34,755 bases of DNA from Streptomyces sp. ISL-87 (lineage in GTDB: Bacteria; Actinomycetota; Actinomycetes; Streptomycetales; Streptomycetaceae), in the NCBI RefSeq assembly GCF_018614095.1, contig NZ_JAGGOY010000012.1, forward strand, positions 82,180 through 116,934, in the 5' to 3' direction. Below, in pieces: positions 1-7,019 of this stretch. The notes under the pieces are model-generated. The model ran no database searches, was not told where the DNA came from, and saw only the letters and a program-made list of their open reading frames with translations. Numbering within the stretch: position 1 is the stretch's first letter; each line of letters begins with the position of its first letter. The translations under genes were made by a program, and so were the position numbers.

Positions 1-91
1 CCGGCCACGGCACTAGCGGCACCGCCGCGGCGGGCCGGCGGGGCAGCGGGGCCCCGGGGGGGACCGGCAGGCGGCAGGGGCTGCGGCCCCG

Positions 92-1042
92 TTAGGGGGT
101 GGCCGGTTCGGTCAAGGGGAGGTTCAGGGGGAGGTCCTGGGTGATGTGGACCGCGTCGGGGCTTAGGTCCGCGGGGGTGGGCATGGCCGTGCCGGGGAGT
201 TGGGCCGCCGCGGCGCCGTGTGCCAGGGCGCAGGCGAGGGCCTCGGCGCCGGCCCCGTCCGCGATCAGGAAGCCGGCCAGAGAGGCGTCTCCCGCGCCGA
301 CATCGCTGCGGACCGCGGAAACCGGAGCCGTGCCGTAGAACGTGCCCGCGGCGCAGGCCAGGAGTTGGCCGTCCGCGCCGAGGGAGGCCAGCACCGCACC
401 CGCGCCCCGCGAGCGGAGCTCCCCGGCCGCCTTGACCACATCCGCCAGGTTTGACAGCGGCCGGCCCACCGCTGCCGCGAGCTCCGACACGTTCGGCTTG
501 ATCACGTCCGGGCGGGCCGGCAGCGCCGCCAGCAGCGCCGGGCCCGAGGTGTCCAGCGCGATCCTGGCCCCCGCCTCGTGGGCCCGGACGACCAGGTCCG
601 CGTACCACTCGGGCCGCAGTCCGCGCGGGAGACTGCCGCAGCAGGCGATCCACGCTGCGCGGTCGGACCACGTCCGGACGGTGTCCAGCAGGAGCGCGGA
701 TTCCTCCGGGGTGAGTTCCGGACCCAGCGCGTTGATCCTGGTCAGTGTGCCGTCCGGCTCGACGATCGAGATGTTCGAGCGGGTCTGCCCCGCGATGGAG
801 ACCGCCGTGACGTCCACGCCCTGCGCTCCCAGCAGTTCGGCGATCAGCGCGCCCGGGGCGCCGCCGAGCGGGAGGACTGCCGTCGTGCGGACGCCGGCCG
901 CCGCGATCGCCCGGGAGACGTTGACTCCCTTGCCCCCGGGGTCGACCCGGTCGCTCGTGGCGCGCACTACCTCGCCGCGGCCGAGCGAGGGGACCTCGTA
1001 CGTCCGGTCGAGCGAGGGGTTGGGCGTGACGGTGAGGATCAT
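92..1042 (-). CDS. fruK: 1-phosphofructokinase (PfkB family)
   Basis: This 316-residue PfkB-family sugar kinase phosphorylates fructose 1-phosphate to fructose 1,6-bisphosphate in the cytoplasm, after uptake by the fructose PTS. The N-terminus ILTVTPNPSLDRTYEV and the substrate-site motif GGKGVNVSRA (about residues 37-46) are typical of FruK/LacC kinases. The C-terminal DVGAGDASLAGF carries the ATP-binding and catalytic Asp. Length is normal for the family. The ATG overlaps the stop of the upstream DeoR gene in an ATGA, so the two are translationally coupled. In Streptomyces a fruA PTS permease usually follows; it would lie just left of base 1 and is not visible. Identification is by family motifs and context. 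Confidence 0.93.
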   Translation of the reverse strand: MILTVTPNPSLDRTYEVPSLGRGEVVRATSDRVDPGGKGVNVSRAIAAAGVRTTAVLPLGGAPGALIAELLGAQGVDVTAVSIAGQTRSNISIVEPDGTLTRINALGPELTPEESALLLDTVRTWSDRAAWIACCGSLPRGLRPEWYADLVVRAHEAGARIALDTSGPALLAALPARPDVIKPNVSELAAAVGRPLSNLADVVKAAGELRSRGAGAVLASLGADGQLLACAAGTFYGTAPVSAVRSDVGAGDASLAGFLIADGAGAEALACALAHGAAAAQLPGTAMPTPADLSPDAVHITQDLPLNLPLTEPATP

Positions 1043-1800
1043 ACGAGCACAACTTCCGTACCGGCGGCCTGGATCGCCGCCTTGTGGTCAGGGGTCAGGG
1101 CGGAGTCGGTGATGAGGAGGTCCACGTCCGCGAACCGGCCGAAGCGCGCGAAGTGCTCCTGGCCCGCCTTCGCGGAGTCGGCCAGCAGGACCACCCGCCG
1201 GGCGGCGGCCATCGCCGCCCGCTTGACGGCCGCCTCCGCGAGGTCGGGCGTGGTCAGGCCGCCCTCCGCCGAGAAGCCGTTCGTGGCGAGGAAGGCGACG
1301 TCGGCGCGGATCTCGGCGTACGCGCGCAGCGCCCAGGCGTCGACGGCGGCCCGGGTACGGTGCCGGACGCGGCCGCCGACGAGGTGGAGGTCGATGCCGG
1401 TGTGGCCGGCGAGCCGGGCGGCGACGGGCAGCGCGTGGGTGACCACGGTGAGCGCGGTGTCGATGGGGATGGCGGCGGCGAGGCGGGCGACGGTGCTGCC
1501 GGCGTCGAGGACGATGCTGCCGCCGTCGGGGAGTTCGGCGAGGGCGGCGGCCGCGATGCGGTCCTTCTCGTCGGGGGCGGTGGCCTCGCCCTCGGTGAGG
1601 TCGGGCTCGAAGTCGAGACGGCCGGACGGGATGGCTCCGCCGTGCACCCGGCGGACCAGACCCGCCCGGTCGAGCGCCTTGAGGTCGCGGCGTACGGTCT
1701 CGGCGGTGACCTGGAACCGGTCGGCGAGGGAGAGCACATCGACCCGGCCCGCCTCGCGGGCGAGGCGGAGGATGTCCTGCTGGCGTTCCGGTGCGTACAT
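1039..1800 (-). CDS. fruR: DeoR-family repressor of the fructose operon
   Basis: This is a 253-residue DeoR/GlpR-type regulator. The N-terminal winged helix (about residues 1-60) starts MYAPERQQDILRLA and includes RFQVTAETVRRDLKAL. The C-terminal sugar-phosphate sensor domain has the family's LDAGSTVARLA and ALPVAARLA stretches. I chose the ATG at 1800 because the usual family N-terminus begins there; the in-frame extension upstream reads through non-coding DNA. It overlaps fruK by four bases and sits first in the operon, so it very likely autoregulates fruR-fruK(-fruA) in response to fructose 1-phosphate. The ligand is inferred from the neighbour, not shown by the sequence. Confidence 0.9.
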   Translation of the reverse strand: MYAPERQQDILRLAREAGRVDVLSLADRFQVTAETVRRDLKALDRAGLVRRVHGGAIPSGRLDFEPDLTEGEATAPDEKDRIAAAALAELPDGGSIVLDAGSTVARLAAAIPIDTALTVVTHALPVAARLAGHTGIDLHLVGGRVRHRTRAAVDAWALRAYAEIRADVAFLATNGFSAEGGLTTPDLAEAAVKRAAMAAARRVVLLADSAKAGQEHFARFGRFADVDLLITDSALTPDHKAAIQAAGTEVVLV

Positions 1801-1865
1801 GGGCGTGTCCGGCTCTGTGGATTGCCCCCATACCGTACGCCCATATCGGGGCAAGAACAAAGCAA

Positions 1866-1901
1866 ACGGGCATGCCCACCAACACAAGTGGACATGCCCG
1901 T
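1866..1901 (-). terminator. Stem-loop terminator after the DHA2 exporter
   Basis: A 14-base inverted repeat (arms ACGGGCATGCCCAC and GTGGACATGCCCGT, one mismatch) encloses an 8-base loop. It lies about 40 bases beyond the exporter stop codon at 1942. Read on the minus strand, the stem is followed by TTTGCTTTGTTCTT, an unusually T-rich stretch for this DNA. That fits an intrinsic terminator insulating fruR. It could also overlap the fruR promoter or operator, since fruR starts only 65 bases further on. Confidence 0.55.
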
Positions 1902-1941
1902 CGAGCTGGTCGAGCAAATATGTGTGGAGTTGTACGAGGTG

Positions 1942-3498
1942 CTACGCGGCCGGTTCGACCGCCGCGGTGCCGCCCTCGCGCTGGTCCATCGGGACCGCCT
2001 TGCGCGGCAGCATGAACATCACCGCGAAGATCACGGCCAGGACGGCCACGCACCACCACAGCGCGGTGCGGAACGCCTCGACGTACGGCGGCCCGAAGAC
2101 CAGGTCGTCGTCGATCGAGCCGAAGTAGACGACGGAGGTCAGGGCGAGGCCCAGCGCGTTGCCCATCTGGCCGGTGGTGTTGATCAGGCCGGAGGCCGAG
2201 CCCGCGTGCCGGCGCGGCACCTCGGACAGCACGGTGTCGGTCAGCGGCGCGATGATCAGGCCCATGCCGAGGCCCATCACGATCAGCGGAGCGGCCATCT
2301 GCCAGGAGGCGATCTCCATGCCGTAGTGCTCGGACTCCCAGATGTAGAGGATCAGGCCCGCCGCCATGATGAGCACGCCGGCCTGGAGCACCTTGCGGCC
2401 GAAGCGGGGGACGAGCTTCTGTACGGACATGCCCGCGGCGGCCGAGACGGCGATCGAGAACGGGATGCCGGTGGTGCCGGCCCGCAGGGCGCTCCAGCCG
2501 AGGCCGAACTGCATGTAGAGCGTCCAGACCAGGAAGAAAATGCCGGTCGCGATGCCGAAGGTCAGCTGGACGGCGATACCGCCCGCGAAGCTCTTGACCT
2601 TGAAGAGGGAGAGCTCGACCAGCGGGGACCCGTCCTTGCGGATCTTGTACTGCTCGTACCTGATGAAGCCGATGAAGACGAGCGGCGCGGCGATCATGCA
2701 GGCGAAGCCCCAGACCGGCCAGCCGTTCTCGCGGCCCTGGGTGAGCGGGAAGATCAGCATGATCAGGCCGAGGGTGGCGAGGACGACGCCGACCAGGTCG
2801 AGGCGCAGGGCGTGCGGGGCCTTGGACTCGGTGATGAACTTGCGGCCCAGGATCAGGGCGGCGATGCCGACGGGCAGGTTGATCAGGAAGATCGGGCGCC
2901 ATTCGAGGCCGGCGATGTTCCACTCGGTGAGCAGCGCGCCGAGCATCGGGCCCGAGACGGCGCCGAGGCCGACGATCGCGCCGAACATGCCGAAGACCTT
3001 GCCGCGCTCGTGCGGCGGGAAGGTCACATGGATGATCGCCAGCACCTGGGGGACCATCATGGCCGCCATCGCGCCCTGGAGGAGGCGGGAGGCGACGAGC
3101 ACGGACGGGTTGGCGGCGATGCCGCAGAGCAGCGAGGCGGCGGTGAAGCCGGCGATGCCGATGAGGAAGAGGCGCTTGCGGCCGTAGATGTCACCGAGGC
3201 GGCCGCCGGTGATCAGGCCGGCGGCGAACGCGAGGGCATAGCCGGCGGTGATCCACTGGATGGCGCTGGTGGAGGCCTCCAGGTCCTGGCGCATGCTGGG
3301 TATCGCGATGTTGACGATCGTGACGTCGACGAGGTCCATGAAGGCCGCGGTCATCACGATGGCGAGCGCCAGCCAGCGGCGGCGGTCGGCGGGTGAGTCT
3401 GGGGTGCGCTCGCTGTCTTGGGTGCGCTGTTCGTTCCGCTCTTCTTGTACGGGCCCGTTCTTTCTTTCGGGCGATGTCTGGGACGTCTCGGTGCTCAT
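1942..3498 (-). CDS. MFS multidrug exporter, DHA2 (14-TM) type
   Basis: This is a major facilitator protein of about 518 residues with the DHA2 signature near the first helix (LVDVTIVNIAIPSMRQDL). It also has the loop 2-3 motif GGRLGDIYGRKRLFLIG and the helix-5 motif GAIVGLGAVSGPMLGALL. Length and the number of hydrophobic segments fit a 14-helix proton-driven exporter of the EmrB/QacA type. Substrate is unknown. I used the ATG at 3498; an in-frame ATG at 3519 would add seven residues, and neither has a clear ribosome binding site. The gene is divergent from a WYL regulator that probably controls it. Confidence 0.85.
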   Translation of the reverse strand: MSTETSQTSPERKNGPVQEERNEQRTQDSERTPDSPADRRRWLALAIVMTAAFMDLVDVTIVNIAIPSMRQDLEASTSAIQWITAGYALAFAAGLITGGRLGDIYGRKRLFLIGIAGFTAASLLCGIAANPSVLVASRLLQGAMAAMMVPQVLAIIHVTFPPHERGKVFGMFGAIVGLGAVSGPMLGALLTEWNIAGLEWRPIFLINLPVGIAALILGRKFITESKAPHALRLDLVGVVLATLGLIMLIFPLTQGRENGWPVWGFACMIAAPLVFIGFIRYEQYKIRKDGSPLVELSLFKVKSFAGGIAVQLTFGIATGIFFLVWTLYMQFGLGWSALRAGTTGIPFSIAVSAAAGMSVQKLVPRFGRKVLQAGVLIMAAGLILYIWESEHYGMEIASWQMAAPLIVMGLGMGLIIAPLTDTVLSEVPRRHAGSASGLINTTGQMGNALGLALTSVVYFGSIDDDLVFGPPYVEAFRTALWWCVAVLAVIFAVMFMLPRKAVPMDQREGGTAAVEPAA

Positions 3499-3520
3499 GG
3501 AGAGAAACGTAGACGGCATG

Positions 3521-3539
3521 TAGGTCAGTTGGTGTCCTA
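3521..3539. promoter_or_regulatory. Candidate operator between the exporter and WYL regulator
   Basis: A dyad TAGGTCA-N5-TGTCCTA (arms match at 6 of 7 positions) lies in the 63-base divergent intergenic region. Its position, between two divergent starts, suits an operator bound by the adjacent WYL regulator. This is inference from symmetry and placement only. Confidence 0.4.
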
Positions 3540-3561
3540 TTTCGCTGGCAACCTGGAATGC

Positions 3562-4509
3562 ATGAACGACACCCCGGCGCGGCTGCTCACCCTGCTGTCA
3601 CTGCTCCAGACCCCGCGCGAATGGCCCGGCAGCGAGCTGGCGGAGCGGCTGCGGGTGAGCGCCCGTACGATCCGGCGCGACATCGAGCGGCTGCGGGACC
3701 TCGGGTATCCCGTGGAGGCCACGCTGGGCGCGGAGGGCGGGTACCGGCTGGTCGCGGGGGCGGCGATGCCGCCGCTGCTGCTCGACGACGAGGAGGCGGT
3801 GGCCATCGCGGTGGGGCTGCGGGCGGGGGCCGGGCATGCGATCGAGGGGGTCGAGGAGGCGTCCGTACGGGCCCTCGCGAAGCTGGAACAGGTCCTTCCG
3901 GGGCGGCTGCGGCGGCGGGTGGGCGCGCTGCAGTCCGCGACGGTGGCGTTGACGCGGGGGGACGGGGCGAGCGTGGACCCACGGACGCTGACGACGATGG
4001 CTTCGGCTGTGGCGGGGCCGGAGCGGCTGCGGTTCGCGTACCGGGCGGGGGACGGGGTGGACTCGCGGCGGCTGGTGGAGCCGTACCGGCTGGTGAGCAC
4101 GGGGAGCCGGTGGTACCTGGTGGCGTATGACCTGGAGCGGGAGGACTGGCGGACGTTCCGGGTGGACCGGGTGAGCGAGCCGTTCGCGACGGGGGCGCGG
4201 TTCGCTCCGCGGGAGCTGCCGATGGATGCGGTGGCGTTCGTGGAGCGGGGGTTGCGGGGTGGGGAGGTGTACGGGGTGGATCTGGCCTTCGCCGTGCCGG
4301 TGGGGGAGCTGCCGGAGTGGTTGCGGGGGAAGGCGGCGCCGGAGCCGGGTGGGGGGTGCAGGGTGCGGTTCGAGAGTGGGGACGCGCCGGAGTGGCTGGT
4401 GGCGCGGCTGGCGTTGACGGGGCTGGAGTTCAGGGTTCTCGCGCCGGTCGCACTGGCGGAGAGTGCGGGGGTTCTTGGGGCCCGGCTGGTCGCTGCCGCG
4501 GGTTTGTAG
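3562..4509 (+). CDS. WYL-domain HTH transcriptional regulator
   Basis: This 315-residue regulator has an N-terminal HTH_11-type winged helix. ELAERLRVSARTIRRDIERL is at about residues 29-48, followed by the typical GYPVEATLGAEGGYRL wing. A central and C-terminal WYL domain includes RLRFAYRAG, RRLVEPYRLV and SRWYLVAYDLEREDWRTFRVDR. WYL proteins of this layout (YafY/PafB-like) sense small ligands or nucleic acid signals. The ATG at 3562 matches the start of the conserved HTH. It is divergent from the DHA2 exporter with a shared 63-base intergenic region, so it most likely regulates that exporter and itself. Confidence 0.88.
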   Translation: MNDTPARLLTLLSLLQTPREWPGSELAERLRVSARTIRRDIERLRDLGYPVEATLGAEGGYRLVAGAAMPPLLLDDEEAVAIAVGLRAGAGHAIEGVEEASVRALAKLEQVLPGRLRRRVGALQSATVALTRGDGASVDPRTLTTMASAVAGPERLRFAYRAGDGVDSRRLVEPYRLVSTGSRWYLVAYDLEREDWRTFRVDRVSEPFATGARFAPRELPMDAVAFVERGLRGGEVYGVDLAFAVPVGELPEWLRGKAAPEPGGGCRVRFESGDAPEWLVARLALTGLEFRVLAPVALAESAGVLGARLVAAAGL

Positions 4510-4579
4510 GTGCCCTGCGGGGCTGGTCCCCTACCCGCCCTTCCACCTCCCCCAGACTCCGTCCGGGGGGACCCCACCC

Positions 4580-4677
4580 GGGCTCCGCCCCAGACGCCGC
4601 GCCTCAAACCCCGGCAGGGCTTAAAGATCCTGGGGCTCCGCCCCGGACCCCGCGCCTCAAACGCCGGCGAGGCTGGA
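4580..4677. repeat. Two copies of a Streptomyces-type intergenic repeat
   Basis: Copies at 4580-4622 and 4632-4677 share the core GGGCTCCGCCCC, then GCGCCTCAAA and CCGGC. From memory, elements with this core are very common between genes in many Streptomyces genomes. They fill most of the 240-base gap between the convergent WYL and hrdD genes. No gene is visible here. Confidence 0.6.
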
Positions 4678-4697
4678 GTGGGTGGCCGGATATGTGG

Positions 4698-4736
4698 GAG
4701 CCCCCGGCGCCTGGGGGGGATAGGTGCCGGGGGCTC
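4698..4736 (-). terminator. Stem-loop after hrdD
   Basis: A 14-base inverted repeat (arms GAGCCCCCGGCGCC and GGTGCCGGGGGCTC, one mismatch) with an 11-base loop lies 14 bases beyond the hrdD stop. It has no T tract, like many Streptomyces terminators. It may act in both directions between the convergent WYL and hrdD genes. Confidence 0.6.
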
Positions 4737-4749
4737 GTTCGGGGGGCGG

Positions 4750-5727
4750 TCAGGCCACGGCGTCGAAGCCGGTGTCGCGGGCCATGCGCTTCAGTTCCAG
4801 CAAGGCGTGCTTTTCGATCTGGCGGATGCGCTCGCGGGTCAGGCCGTGCTGCTTGCCGACCTCCGTCAGAGTGCGCTCGCGGCCGTCGTCGATGCCGTAC
4901 CGCATCTTGATGATGGACGCGGTGCGCTGGTCCAGCTTGCCGAGCAGGTCCTCCAGCTCCTCGCTGCGCAGGAGGGACAGAACGGACTGTTCCGGGGAGA
5001 TCGCGGAGGTGTCCTCCAGGAGATCGCCGAACTGGGTGTCGCCCTCGTCGTCCACGGACATGTTCAGGCTGACCGGGTCGCGCGCCCAGTCCAGCACGTC
5101 GCCCACGCGCTTCTCGGTCGTCTCCAGCTCGACGGCGATCTCCGCGTGCTCCGGGTCGCGGCCGTTCTCGCGGTTGAACTCGCGCTGCACCCGGCGGATC
5201 CGGCCGAGCTCCTCGACCAGGTGGACGGGGAGGCGGATGGTGCGGGACTGGTCGGCGATGGAGCGGGTGATGGCCTGGCGGATCCACCACGTGGCGTACG
5301 TGGAAAACTTGAAGCCCTTGGCGTAGTCGAACTTCTCGACCGCGCGCACCAGGCCCGCGTTGCCCTCCTGGATGAGGTCGAGCAGGGGCAGGCCGCTGCG
5401 CGGGTAGCGGCGGGCGACGGCGACGACCAGGCGGAGGTTGGAGCGGATGAAGATTTCCTTGGCGCGCTCTCCCTCGGCGGCCAGGGCCTCCAGCTCCTCG
5501 CGCGCCGGGGTCTTGCCCTTGCGCTCTATCACGCCGTCGAGGATCTGCTGGGCGTAGACGCCCGCCTCGATGATCTGTGAGAGCTCTACTTCCTTGGCAG
5601 CGTCGAGCAGCGGAGTGCGCGCGATCTCGTCCAGGTACATGCCGACCAGGTCGCGATCGGCGATTTCCCCGCCCACAGCGCGGGCGCTGCTCGTGGACTG
5701 ACGACGGGCGACGGCGCGGGTTGCCAT
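4750..5727 (-). CDS. hrdD: RNA polymerase sigma factor HrdD (group 2, sigma-70)
   Basis: This 325-residue primary-like sigma factor begins MATRAVARRQS. Region 1.2 is DLVGMYLDEIARTPLL. Region 2 contains EGERAKEIFIRSNLRLVV and the core/-10 recognition segment KGFKFSTYATWWIRQAI, which is identical in type to housekeeping sigma. Region 4.2 ends GLTRERIRQIEKHALLELKR. It lacks the long N-terminal extension of HrdB, which fits HrdA/C/D. The start has a GGGAG ribosome binding site. A perfect SigR-type promoter lies upstream; hrdD is reported to be a SigR target in S. coelicolor, which favours HrdD over the other paralogues. HrdD directs alternative transcription under stress and during development. 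Confidence 0.88.
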   Translation of the reverse strand: MATRAVARRQSTSSARAVGGEIADRDLVGMYLDEIARTPLLDAAKEVELSQIIEAGVYAQQILDGVIERKGKTPAREELEALAAEGERAKEIFIRSNLRLVVAVARRYPRSGLPLLDLIQEGNAGLVRAVEKFDYAKGFKFSTYATWWIRQAITRSIADQSRTIRLPVHLVEELGRIRRVQREFNRENGRDPEHAEIAVELETTEKRVGDVLDWARDPVSLNMSVDDEGDTQFGDLLEDTSAISPEQSVLSLLRSEELEDLLGKLDQRTASIIKMRYGIDDGRERTLTEVGKQHGLTRERIRQIEKHALLELKRMARDTGFDAVA

Positions 5728-5843
5728 GCGTGCTCCCTTGCGAAGTGTTCGGTCGCGGTGCGGCTGCTGGACGCCTCCGATACGGGTGGTGTGTCGGCGA
5801 TGCGTCCCCGGACACTCTCCCGAGTGCCCGCTTCCGAAGGAAA

Positions 5844-5870
5844 CAACGACTGGAATCGGGACAGAATTCC
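5844..5870 (-). promoter_or_regulatory. SigR-type promoter of hrdD
   Basis: On the minus strand GGAAT (5870-5866) is followed by exactly 18 bases and then GTTG (5847-5844). This matches the published SigR consensus GGAAT-N18-GTT. It lies about 115 bases upstream of the hrdD start, implying induction by thiol-oxidative stress. Confidence 0.75.
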
Positions 5871-5940
5871 CACACCGTTCCCTCTTTCCCGGAGCCGTGC
5901 AGTATCCTGCCCCGCCAACCCCCGCACAGGGAGGAAGCGG

Positions 5941-6360
5941 ATGCCGCCGGACCCCGAAGAAGTGCAGGTCAGACACGGGATGGCGGTCGGCCTGGAGGTT
6001 CGCACGGGCCTTTATGGGCCCTTCACACCTGAGAGCGCCGTCACATCCGACGCGGTCGCTTTGATCCCGGAACAGCGCCGGCTCAGCCGAACTGGAGGGA
6101 GCGCTTGGACAGGCCCATCCAGAAGCCGTCCACCGGGGTGTGGGCCGAGGTCAGGTCGGCTTCGGCGGCGCCGAGGGCGACGAAGAGGGGGGCGAAGTGC
6201 TCCGTGCGGGGGTGCGCGAGGCGGCCCGCCGGGGACTTGTGCTCGAAGTCCAGGAGGGCGTCCACGTCGGAGGCGGCCAGGGCTTCGCGGCCCCACGCGT
6301 CGAACTCCGCGGACCAGGCGGGGACACCCGAATGCCGGAGCGCGGCCAGGTTGTGCGTGA
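5941..6360 (+). CDS. Possible small gene divergent from hrdD (doubtful)
   Basis: A strong ribosome binding site (GGGAGGAA) sits four bases before an ATG. The first ~50 codons (MPPDPEEVQVRHGMAVGLEV onwards) look protein-like rather than like an arginine/proline-rich shadow. The reading frame then runs antisense into the dioxygenase gene, where it becomes arginine-rich and is unlikely to be real. Either only a short peptide with a broken end exists, or this is chance. No family is recognised. The rest of the 355-base hrdD-dioxygenase gap shows only the hrdD promoter. Confidence 0.22.
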   Translation: MPPDPEEVQVRHGMAVGLEVRTGLYGPFTPESAVTSDAVALIPEQRRLSRTGGSAWTGPSRSRPPGCGPRSGRLRRRRGRRRGGRSAPCGGARGGPPGTCARSPGGRPRRRRPGLRGPTRRTPRTRRGHPNAGARPGCA

Positions 6361-6859
6361 AGAAGCCGCTGCCCACGATCAGGACGCCCTCGTCCCGCAG
6401 CGGGGCCAGCTTGCGGCCGATGTCCATCAGGCGGGCCGGGTCCAGCGTGGGCATGGAGATCTGGAGGACCGGGATGTCGGCCGCGGGGTACATCTCCACC
6501 AACGGGACGTACGCGCCGTGGTCGAGGCCGCGGTCCGGGATGTCCTGGACGGGGGTGCCGGGGGCCCGGAGGAGCCCCCGCACCGACTCGGCCAGTTCGG
6601 GGGCGCCGGGGGCGTCGTAGCGCACCTGGTAGTAGTGCTCGGGGAAGCCCCAGAAGTCGTGGACCAGCGGGACCGGTTCGGTGGCGCCGAGGGCGAGCGG
6701 GGCCTCTTCCCAGTGGGCGGAGACCATCAGGATCGCGCGGGGCCGCGGGAGGTTCGCGGACCAGGCGGCGAGCTCTGCGGGCCAGACCGGGTCGTCGGCC
6801 AGCGGGGGTGCGCCGTGGCTCAGGTACAGGGCCGGTATGCGGGTCACAGGGCCGGTCAC
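6083..6859 (-). CDS. DODA-type extradiol ring-cleavage dioxygenase
   Basis: This 258-residue member of the class III extradiol dioxygenase (LigB/4,5-DOPA dioxygenase) family is predicted to be a non-haem iron or zinc enzyme acting on catechol-like substrates. Conserved histidines appear in YLSHGAPP near the N-terminus, VSAHWEE, LDHGAYVPL and TEHFAPLFVALGAA. FWGFPEHYYQVRYDAPG is typical of the YgiD/DODA branch. I chose the GTG at 6859 because GAGGAG lies six bases upstream and the family N-terminus starts there. No regulator is adjacent on the same strand; its promoter region holds a perfect 34-base palindrome. The natural substrate is unknown. Confidence 0.85.
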   Translation of the reverse strand: MTGPVTRIPALYLSHGAPPLADDPVWPAELAAWSANLPRPRAILMVSAHWEEAPLALGATEPVPLVHDFWGFPEHYYQVRYDAPGAPELAESVRGLLRAPGTPVQDIPDRGLDHGAYVPLVEMYPAADIPVLQISMPTLDPARLMDIGRKLAPLRDEGVLIVGSGFFTHNLAALRHSGVPAWSAEFDAWGREALAASDVDALLDFEHKSPAGRLAHPRTEHFAPLFVALGAAEADLTSAHTPVDGFWMGLSKRSLQFG

Positions 6860-6954
6860 GGGCGCTCCTCGGTTGTCGGTGCGGGACGCAGGCCGCGGGC
6901 CGCCTGAACGGGCCTCGTCAACAGGACTCGTAAAGAGGCCTTGTAAACAGACTA

Positions 6955-6988
6955 ACCCCGCTTCGTTCAAATTTGAACGAAGCGGGGT
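6955..6988. terminator. Perfect 34-base palindrome (terminator and/or operator)
   Basis: ACCCCGCTTCGTTCAAA is followed directly by its exact reverse complement. It lies 32 bases past the stop of the second DHA2 exporter and about 95 bases upstream of the dioxygenase start. As RNA it would form a 15-pair hairpin with an AAUU loop, so an intrinsic terminator for the exporter is the simplest reading. The AT-rich TTCAAATTTGAA centre also resembles a MarR/TetR-type operator, so a dual role is possible. Confidence 0.6.
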
Positions 6989-7019
6989 CCGCAGTCATTC
7001 CCTCAGGTCCGGGCCCGGG

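Noticed and set aside
1084..3396. Long plus-strand reading frame (about 770 codons)
   Set aside because: It is antisense to fruR and the exporter, rich in acidic/Gly/Arg repeats, and is a high-GC shadow.
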